The notes beneath the pieces are model-generated. The model made no database searches and had not been told where the DNA came from. It saw only the letters and a list, made by a program, of their open reading frames with translations. Of a stretch of DNA of 20,706 bases, positions 15,381-20,706 are shown piece by piece (positions within the stretch are counted from its first letter, which is position 1; each line of letters begins with the position of its first letter). The position numbers and the translations under genes were made by a program. This DNA comes from Bacteroidia bacterium (GTDB taxonomy: Bacteria > Bacteroidota > Bacteroidia > Bacteroidales > Prolixibacteraceae): assembly GCA_025358395.1 (NCBI GenBank), contig JANYJT010000119.1, positions 1 through 20,706 on the forward strand, read 5' to 3'.

Positions 15381-18300
15381 GTACTCATCCCACGATTTGA
15401 TGGAGATATCATCCATCTCAAGTTTGCAAATAGCATAGATAAAAGCGCTGGCTACGCGGGCGTTGGTGATCAGTGGAATATTGAAATCGATGGCATTCCT
15501 GCGGATGCGGTACCCATTCGAAAGCTCCCTTTTGGTATGGTCTTTTGGAATGTTGATGACCATTTCAATTTTACGCTGTTTGATTAACTCAAGCGTATTT
15601 GGCGACATATCTTCTTCATCGGGCCAATAAACCTTTTCAGTCTCGACTCCATTCTCCTGAAAGAAATGGTGGGTGCCACCTGTCGAATAAATGGTGAAAC
15701 CTCTCTCCTGCAACATCCTGGCGCTAGCCAAAAGTTCAATTTTACCGCGGACAGGTCCGGAAGAGATGAGAATGGTTTTCCTGGGTACCCGATAGCCCAC
15801 CGATAACATTGATTTCAGCAATGCTTCGTAAAAATTTTCTCCGATGCATCCGACTTCGCCTGTTGAGGCCATATCTACACCTAAAACCGGATCGGCATTC
15901 AGGAGTCTATGGAAGGAAAATTGTGGCGCTTTGACTCCGACATAATCCAGTTCAAACAGGGATTTGTCAGGCTTTTCGAAAGGTACATCCAGCATCGCTT
16001 TTGTGGCTATCTCGATCAGGTTCGTTTTCAATACCTTGGAAACGAATGGAAACGACCTGGAAGCCCTGAGGTTGCATTCAATGACCTTGATGTCATTGTC
16101 TTTGGCCAGATATTGAATATTGAAAGGACCTGTAATCTCAAGTGCTTTGGCAATTTTTTTGGAAATTTTCTTGATCCGGCGAATGGTCTCCACGTACAAT
16201 TTCTGCGGAGGGAAGACAATGGTGGCATCTCCCGAATGAACGCCGGCAAACTCCACATGTTCAGACAATGCATAGGCCACTATTTCACCATTTTTGGCCA
16301 CAGCATCAACTTCGATCTCTTTCGCATTCTCGATAAACTCTGAAACGACAACAGGGTGCTCCTTGGAAACATGGGCAGCAAGTTCGAGGAAATGTTCAAG
16401 CTGGTCGCGGTTGGAAACTACATTCATTGCAGCACCCGAAAGAACATAGGAAGGACGAATGAGTACCGGAAATCCGACTTCATCCACAAATTTGTAAATC
16501 TCTTCAATGGTTGTAAGCTGGCTCCAGCGGGGCTGGTCGACCTCCAGCTTGTCAAGCATGGCGGAAAATTTGTTGCGGTCTTCGGCATTGTCGATCTTTT
16601 CTGCGGTAGTTCCGAGGATCGGCACTCCCATGCCATGCAGTTTCATGGCCAGGTTGTTGGGGATCTGTCCACCCATCGAAAGCACCGTTCCTTTTGGCTT
16701 TTCCAGGTCGCAAATATCCAGAACCCTTTCCAGGGAAAGTTCATCAAAATAAAGACGGTCGCAGTTATCGTAATCGGTTGAAACCGTTTCGGGATTGTAG
16801 TTGATCATGATGGCCCGGAATCCCGCTTTGCGGATGGTATTAACGGCATTCACCGAGCACCAGTCGAATTCGACGGACGAACCAATCCGATAGGCTCCGG
16901 AACCCAACACGATGATCGACTGACTGTCGTGCTGAAATTCAACATCATGTTCCGAACCGTTGTAAGTCATGTAGAGGTAATTTGTCTGGGCAGGATATTC
17001 ACCCGCTAGGGTATCGATCTGCTTAACAAAGGGTAAAATGCCATGCTTCTTGCGGAAGGTTCTGACTTTCAGACTTTCCACATTCATGTCCCTCACCCCT
17101 GATTTTACCACAATCCGGGCAATCTGGAAGTCAGAAAAGCCAAGTTTCTTTGAGTCGCGTAGCAAATCTGCCGGAAGATTTTCCAGCGTATCGAAGCTTG
17201 TTAACTCAGTCCTTAGCAGGTAAATATTTTGAAGGCGCATCAAAAACCATTTGTCGATACGGGTAATAGCCCAGATTTGGTCCACCGTGTAGCCTTTATG
17301 GAAAGCTTCCGCGATGGCAAAAATGCGCCTGTCGGTTGGGTTTATCAGCTCCTCATCAATATCAATAATCTCCATATCTCCACGATTGCCGACAAAACCG
17401 TGCATGCCGATTCCAATCATGCGGAGACCTTTTTGGATGGCTTCCTCAAAATTGCGACCGATGGCCATTATTTCGCCAACAGACTTCATGCTGGATCCAA
17501 GGTTCTTGGATACACCAACGAATTTGCCAAGGTCCCAACGCGGGATTTTCACCACGCAATAGTCGAGGGCAGGTTCGAAACAGGCAGTCGTCACTTTGGT
17601 AACGGAGTTCTTTAATTCATGAAGACCATAACCCAGTCCTAGTTTAGCAGCCACAAATGCCAGCGGATAACCCGTCGCTTTTGATGCCAGCGCGGAGGAT
17701 CTTGATAGACGTGCATTTACTTCGATTACCCTGTAATCTTCTGAATTGGGATCGAGGGCAAACTGAACGTTGCACTCTCCAATTACGCCAATCTTACGGA
17801 TGATCTTGATGGATAAAGCACGTAACTTGTGATATTCATCGTTCGATAAAGTCTGGGAAGGGGCTACTACGATCGACTCGCCGGTATGGATTCCCAGCGG
17901 ATCGAAGTTTTCCATGTTACATACGGTGATGCAGTTGTCGTACTGATCACGGACAACCTCATATTCAACCTCTTTCCATCCTTTTATGGACTCCTCAACC
18001 AGTATCTGACCGGAATAGGAGAATGCATTGTCGGCTAGTTTATTCAGTTCTGTTTCGTTGGAGCAGAAGCCGGAACCTAGTCCGCCGAGCGTATAGGCGG
18101 CACGGATAATCAGCGGATAACCCAACGTATTTGCTGCGTTTCTGGCTTGTTCGATAGAGGTACAGGCAATGCTTCTGGGGGTTAAAACATCAATTTCGTG
18201 CAGGATACCTGAAAAAATTTCGCGGTCTTCAGTATTGATAATGGATTGAACCGGTGTTCCGATCACCTTTAAGTTATACTTCTCTAAAATTCCCTGACGG

Positions 18301-18605
18301 AACAGATCGACACCGCAGTTTAGGGCTGTCTGACCGCCGAAAGCCAGCAAAATGCCATCAGGTTTCTCTTTTTGGATCACCTTTTCAACAAAAAAAGCCG
18401 TGATGGGGAGGAAATAGATTTTATCCGCGATATCATCGGAAGTCTGAATGGTGGCAATGTTCGGATTGATCAGGATGGTATAGACACCTTCCTCTTTCAA
18501 TGCCTTGAGCGCCTGCGAGCCTGAGTAGTCGAACTCACCGGCTTCTCCGATTTTCAGAGCTCCTGATCCAAGGACGATTACTTTTTTGATGTCTGTGTTA
18601 AGCAT
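15375..18605 (-). CDS. carB: Carbamoyl-phosphate synthase large subunit
   Basis: The 1076-residue protein combines ammonia delivered by CarA with bicarbonate and two ATP to make carbamoyl phosphate for arginine and pyrimidine synthesis. Two homologous ATP-grasp halves are evident: LGSGALKIGEAGEFDYSGSQ near residue 12 and LGSGAYRIGSSVEFDWCSVN near 568, each with its own ATP-grasp core (ASKATGYPLAFVAAKL in the first, RASRSFPFVSKVLKTNLIEI in the second). The oligomerisation domain lies between them. The C-terminal MGS-like allosteric domain (about 940-1076; ILISSGPVRGKIELL, IYSTGGTHHFF) is complete and usually binds UMP or ornithine. It follows carA after a 136-nt inverted-repeat spacer and its own stop codon lies within another repeat arm. 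Confidence 0.98.
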   Translation of the reverse strand: MLNTDIKKVIVLGSGALKIGEAGEFDYSGSQALKALKEEGVYTILINPNIATIQTSDDIADKIYFLPITAFFVEKVIQKEKPDGILLAFGGQTALNCGVDLFRQGILEKYNLKVIGTPVQSIINTEDREIFSGILHEIDVLTPRSIACTSIEQARNAANTLGYPLIIRAAYTLGGLGSGFCSNETELNKLADNAFSYSGQILVEESIKGWKEVEYEVVRDQYDNCITVCNMENFDPLGIHTGESIVVAPSQTLSNDEYHKLRALSIKIIRKIGVIGECNVQFALDPNSEDYRVIEVNARLSRSSALASKATGYPLAFVAAKLGLGYGLHELKNSVTKVTTACFEPALDYCVVKIPRWDLGKFVGVSKNLGSSMKSVGEIMAIGRNFEEAIQKGLRMIGIGMHGFVGNRGDMEIIDIDEELINPTDRRIFAIAEAFHKGYTVDQIWAITRIDKWFLMRLQNIYLLRTELTSFDTLENLPADLLRDSKKLGFSDFQIARIVVKSGVRDMNVESLKVRTFRKKHGILPFVKQIDTLAGEYPAQTNYLYMTYNGSEHDVEFQHDSQSIIVLGSGAYRIGSSVEFDWCSVNAVNTIRKAGFRAIMINYNPETVSTDYDNCDRLYFDELSLERVLDICDLEKPKGTVLSMGGQIPNNLAMKLHGMGVPILGTTAEKIDNAEDRNKFSAMLDKLEVDQPRWSQLTTIEEIYKFVDEVGFPVLIRPSYVLSGAAMNVVSNRDQLEHFLELAAHVSKEHPVVVSEFIENAKEIEVDAVAKNGEIVAYALSEHVEFAGVHSGDATIVFPPQKLYVETIRRIKKISKKIAKALEITGPFNIQYLAKDNDIKVIECNLRASRSFPFVSKVLKTNLIEIATKAMLDVPFEKPDKSLFELDYVGVKAPQFSFHRLLNADPVLGVDMASTGEVGCIGENFYEALLKSMLSVGYRVPRKTILISSGPVRGKIELLASARMLQERGFTIYSTGGTHHFFQENGVETEKVYWPDEEDMSPNTLELIKQRKIEMVINIPKDHTKRELSNGYRIRRNAIDFNIPLITNARVASAFIYAICKLEMDDISIKSWDEYK

Positions 18606-18620
18606 AACGTTGTGTTTTTG

Positions 18621-18757
18621 AGTGCCTAAAGTGCCTAAAGTGAGCTAAAGTGACTAAAGTGAACTAAAGTGACTAGAGTTCCTATGGGTCGAGCATGATT
18701 CGTTCGGAGTCCATAACTTTAGTCACTTTAGCTCACTTTAGTCACTTTAGTTCACTT
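18621..18757. repeat. Intercistronic AAAGTGACT inverted arrays running into carA
   Basis: The left array (18621-18678) contains AAAGTGCCT, AAAGTGAGCT, AAAGTGACT and AAAGTGAACT units. The right array (18715-18757) is the reverse complement of the same series, so carA-carB mRNA could fold a stem of more than 25 bp with very few mismatches around a ~35-nt loop. The right array extends 16 nt into carA: the final codons AGT GAA CTA AAG and the TGA stop are repeat sequence. Confidence 0.85.
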
Positions 18758-19815
18758 TTTATATTGGAAATAAAATCATCAAACAAAAATTCGGTATCCA
18801 CCGGACCGGAAGAAGCCTCCGGATGAAATTGCGTGGAGAAGAAGGGTTTGGTTTTATGACGGATCCCTTCGTTGGTATTGTCGTTCACGTTGTAGAAAAG
18901 TGTCTCCCAATCATCCGGTAAAGAACTCTGGTCAATAGCATATCCGTGGTTTTGCGAAGTAATGAAGCATCTGTTGGTGCCGGACAAAAGTACAGGCTGG
19001 TTGTGACTTCGATGACCATACTTTAACTTGTAAGTTTTACAACCGGCCGCCAGCCCCAGTAACTGGTTGCCAAGGCAGATTCCCATGATGGGCTTCTCCT
19101 GACCGATGGCTGTTTTTATGTGCTGGACAGTGATGTCACACATGGTTGGATCACCCGGACCATTTGTGAGAAACAAGCCGTCGTATTTCATGGTAGTAAA
19201 ATCATAATCCCAGGGTACGCGAACCACTTTGACACCTCTTTTGATCAGGCAGCGAATGATGTTGTTTTTCACGCCGCAATCCACCAAAACCACAGTTTTA
19301 TCTCCTTCTCCGTACGTTTCAACAGTATCGGAACCGGCTTTGGCGACCAGGTTAATTAAGTTTGGATCTTCCAGTTCAATAGGTTCAGATTCAAATTCAA
19401 TTTTACCAAGCATCGAGCCTTTTTCCCGGAGGATTTTTGTTAGAGCACGTGTGTCGATGCCATAAATTCCGGGTATTTGTTGTGATTTCATCCAATCGGC
19501 CAGACTGCATTGCGCATTCCAGTGACTGTAACCGAAAGAATAATTGTCGACCACTAATCCGGTAATATGGATCTTCCCGGATTCAAAATGTCGGTGTAAC
19601 CCATTCTCTTTTTTATCTGAAGGAACTCCATAGTTGCCGATCATCGGATAGGTTGAAACCAATATCTGCCCGGTGTAAGAGGGATCTGTCAAGCTTTCGG
19701 GGTACCCTGTCATGGCTGTATAAAAAACGACTTCCCCGGAAACTGATTTTTCGTAACCGAAGGATTTTCCATCAAATGTTGTACCATCTTCCAGTACCAA
19801 TTTTACTTTTCGCAT
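18742..19815 (-). CDS. carA: Carbamoyl-phosphate synthase small (glutaminase) subunit
   Basis: The 357-residue protein hydrolyses glutamine and channels ammonia to CarB. The N-terminal CarA domain (LVLEDGTTFDGKSFG; TGYPESLTDPSYTGQILV) is followed by a class I glutamine amidotransferase domain from about residue 175. Its triad is C247 in GICLGNQLLG, H331 and E333 in TQFHPEASSGP. Length is near the family norm. The last four residues (SELK) are encoded by the adjacent tandem repeat, so the C-terminus may have been reshaped by repeat expansion. It is first in the carAB operon, with a strong promoter and a terminator-bearing leader upstream, and divergent from argR. Confidence 0.98.
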   Translation of the reverse strand: MRKVKLVLEDGTTFDGKSFGYEKSVSGEVVFYTAMTGYPESLTDPSYTGQILVSTYPMIGNYGVPSDKKENGLHRHFESGKIHITGLVVDNYSFGYSHWNAQCSLADWMKSQQIPGIYGIDTRALTKILREKGSMLGKIEFESEPIELEDPNLINLVAKAGSDTVETYGEGDKTVVLVDCGVKNNIIRCLIKRGVKVVRVPWDYDFTTMKYDGLFLTNGPGDPTMCDITVQHIKTAIGQEKPIMGICLGNQLLGLAAGCKTYKLKYGHRSHNQPVLLSGTNRCFITSQNHGYAIDQSSLPDDWETLFYNVNDNTNEGIRHKTKPFFSTQFHPEASSGPVDTEFLFDDFISNIKSELK

Positions 19816-19857
19816 AACTATTTATAAATGTGACGCTTTTGCTTTAAATCAGAAGAA

Positions 19858-19875
19858 TAGCCATTAGCCATTAGC
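19858..19875. repeat. Short GCTAATG tandem repeat in the carA leader
   Basis: On the minus strand AGCTAATGGCTAATGGCTA sits between the leader terminator and the carA start. The units resemble those of the region at 10647-10760. No function is evident. Confidence 0.4.
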
Positions 19876-19890
19876 TTATCGACCTTCATT

Positions 19891-19943
19891 AAAGAAAAAA
19901 TGCGTTTTCACTACTTTTTAATCAGCAGTAAAAACGCATTTTT
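19891..19943 (-). terminator. Leader terminator/attenuator upstream of carA
   Basis: Transcribed towards carA, ATGCGTTTTTACTGCT (19939-19924) pairs over 16 bp, with two G-U pairs, to AGTAGTGAAAACGCAT (19915-19900) across an 8-nt loop. A TTTTTCTTT tract follows. It lies between the predicted carA promoter and the carA ATG, with no other gene to terminate on that strand, so premature termination is the natural reading. A mutually exclusive 5-bp hairpin pairs AACGC (19949-19945) with GCGTT (19937-19933) and would break the terminator's 5' arm. The hairpin also has a T-run on the plus strand, but no gene lies upstream there. Confidence 0.7.
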
Positions 19944-19947
19944 CGCG

Positions 19948-19983
19948 TTAACAAGATCGATATTCCCGGATGATGTCGCACAT
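19948..19983 (-). CDS. Putative carA leader peptide MCDIIREYRSC
   Basis: Eleven codons followed by TAA lie between the predicted promoter and the terminator hairpin. Two of the eleven codons are for arginine (CGG at position 6, CGA at position 9). The stop codon overlaps the 5' arm of the antiterminator, so a ribosome at the stop would block that arm while one stalled on the arginine codons would leave it free. The ATG is only about 4 nt from the promoter's -7 element, so translation would have to be leaderless or nearly so. Translation is unproven and such a short frame could arise by chance. Confidence 0.35.
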   Translation of the reverse strand: MCDIIREYRSC

Positions 19984-19986
19984 TGG

Positions 19987-20018
19987 CAAAAATAGATAAA
20001 TCTTCCGATTATACCAAA
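19987..20018 (-). promoter_or_regulatory. Bacteroidota-type promoter for carAB
   Basis: The minus strand has TTTG (20018-20015), a 20-nt spacer and TATTTTTG (19994-19987), matching both consensus elements and the preferred spacing. Transcription would start near 19982, about 165 nt upstream of the carA ATG, giving a leader that contains the attenuator. The gap 19816-20151 therefore holds the leader, this promoter and the argR control region. Confidence 0.7.
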
Positions 20019-20101
20019 AGATGCAATCAAATTTATAAATATTCATAAATATTTAACATTCATCAAAAAAATGACTACAAGTTATATAATTATACAAATT
20101 A

Positions 20102-20139
20102 TGAATATATTTGCATTTTAATGTGAATATATATTCAAA
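20102..20139 (+). promoter_or_regulatory. Tandem ARG boxes (ArgR operator) upstream of argR
   Basis: TGAATATATATTCA (20124-20137) is a perfect palindrome and matches the enterobacterial ARG box core TGAATWWWWATTCA at every position, with permitted flanks. A second, imperfect copy TGAATATATTTGCA (20102-20115) starts 22 bp earlier, close to the 21-bp pitch of paired ARG boxes in E. coli. The upstream copy overlaps a -7-like element, implying autorepression by arginine-bound ArgR. A weaker half-match (TTTATAAATATTCA) is at 20032-20045, just upstream of the carA -33 element. Confidence 0.75.
20106..20113 (+). promoter_or_regulatory. Probable -7 element of argR
   Basis: TATATTTG matches TAnnTTTG exactly and lies 38 bp before the proposed TTG start, inside the upstream ARG box. 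No clear -33 TTTG is present at the expected distance, so activity may be low. In this A+T-rich stretch a chance match is possible. Confidence 0.45.
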
Positions 20140-20151
20140 TACATATTTATT

Positions 20152-20640
20152 TTGAAAAATAGGGATGAACGTTTCGAGCTGATCAAAAAAATCATTTCCA
20201 GCGAAGTAATCAGTAACCAGGATGACCTTCAGCTGAGGCTTTTGTCAATGGGATTGGAGGTTACACAGGCTACTTTATCTCGCGATCTGAAAGCCATGCA
20301 GGTTATTAAAGTTAGTGATGCCAAAGTAGGATATACCTATCGGTTGCCTTCTGCAGAAAACTTAAATAGCCTCAATCCGGATGGTGCTCCTTCCAGGTTG
20401 AATTTTTTGGCTGATGGAGTTCTCGGGATAGCGTTTTCAGGCAACTTAGGCGTGATAAAAACATTGCCCGGATTTGCCTCCAGCACAGCTTTGGCCATAG
20501 ATGAGGCTGGCTGTAGTGAAATACTTGGTACCATTGCCGGCGATGACACCATCCTGCTGATTATCCGCGAAGGTATTGGTCGGAGTGATGTCACAAAGAC
20601 GCTGATCGGTATTATGCCAAAACTCGAGAACAGAATTTAA
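20152..20640 (+). CDS. argR: Arginine repressor
   Basis: The 162-residue protein has an N-terminal winged helix with the recognition helix TQATLSRDLKAM (38-49) and a C-terminal arginine-binding, hexamerisation domain. GFASSTALAIDEAG (107-120, D117) and GTIAGDDTILLI (126-137) give the expected ligand-binding aspartates. With bound arginine, ArgR represses arginine-biosynthesis genes and may control carAB. The start is TTG: the frame upstream has a TAA with no ATG or GTG after it, and MKNRDERFELIKKII aligns with family N-termini. There is no Shine-Dalgarno, as usual in this phylum. It is divergent from carA; arginine-biosynthesis genes may follow beyond the window. A tandem repeat begins at the base after the stop codon. 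Confidence 0.96.
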   Translation: MKNRDERFELIKKIISSEVISNQDDLQLRLLSMGLEVTQATLSRDLKAMQVIKVSDAKVGYTYRLPSAENLNSLNPDGAPSRLNFLADGVLGIAFSGNLGVIKTLPGFASSTALAIDEAGCSEILGTIAGDDTILLIIREGIGRSDVTKTLIGIMPKLENRI

Positions 20641-20706
20641 TGTTTGAAATGTTTGAAATGTTTGAAATGTTTGAAATGTTTGAAATGTTTGAAATGTTTG
20701 AAATGT
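20641..20706. repeat. TGTTTGAAA tandem array after argR (runs off the window)
   Basis: Seven perfect 9-nt TGTTTGAAA units plus three bases begin immediately after the argR TAA and continue to the window edge, so total copy number is unknown. Every unit is identical, which suggests recent expansion by slippage. On the argR strand the unit contains TGA. It is the fifth gene-end array in this window and again has its own unit sequence. Confidence 0.95.

Noticed and set aside
20641..20706. TGTTTGAAA array considered as an ArgR operator series or plasmid-type iterons.
   Set aside because: The unit does not match an ARG box, there is no replication initiator gene nearby, and the array lies downstream of the stop codon like the other gene-end arrays.

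Overview
The window looks like a Bacteroidota chromosome segment, probably an environmental member of the Bacteroidales or a near relative. The reasons are: several promoters match the phylum-specific TTTG / TAnnTTTG pattern, start codons lack clear Shine-Dalgarno sequences, the outer membrane beta-barrel is of a type common in this phylum, and the carbamoyl-phosphate synthase large subunit has phylum-typical sequence. No phage, transposase, CRISPR, tRNA or rRNA gene was recognised. Gene content is mostly housekeeping. The less ordinary material lies between the genes.

Layout. 1-4798 (minus strand): a truncated quinone-reductase-like flavoprotein, a VOC/PhnB-like protein, class I fumarase, a TIP30-like NAD(P)-binding protein and an Omp85-like barrel. 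5038-5877 (plus): endonuclease IV. 6064-7524 (minus): a secreted sialate O-acetylesterase-type SGNH hydrolase. 7747-8508 (plus): a creatininase-family amidohydrolase. 8509-9746: no credible protein gene. Its minus strand instead carries what looks like a roughly 900-nt structured non-coding RNA with its own promoter and intrinsic terminator, ten GCAAG motifs (eight closing hairpins) and an internal ~100-nt duplication. 9747-10643 (plus): a diacylglycerol/lipid kinase. 10767-15104 (minus): a tight operon of NatA-like ATPase, NatB-like permease, Ppx/GppA phosphatase and an NtrC-like response regulator lacking its DNA-binding domain. 15375-19815 (minus): carA-carB. 20152-20640 (plus): argR, divergent from carA.

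The 3' part forms an arginine/pyrimidine control block. carAB makes carbamoyl phosphate for both pathways. The divergent argR has a consensus ARG box, plus a weaker one, over its own promoter region. carA has a near-consensus promoter followed by a leader with a strong intrinsic terminator, a competing antiterminator hairpin and an 11-codon reading frame containing two arginine codons, which suggests attenuation.

A recurring oddity is that gene ends abut short tandem-repeat arrays (units of 7-9 nt or related degenerate units). Four of these intergenic regions have inverted-repeat architecture, with arms reaching up to or into the stop codons. The most novel candidate in the window is the minus-strand structured RNA at about 8544-9450.
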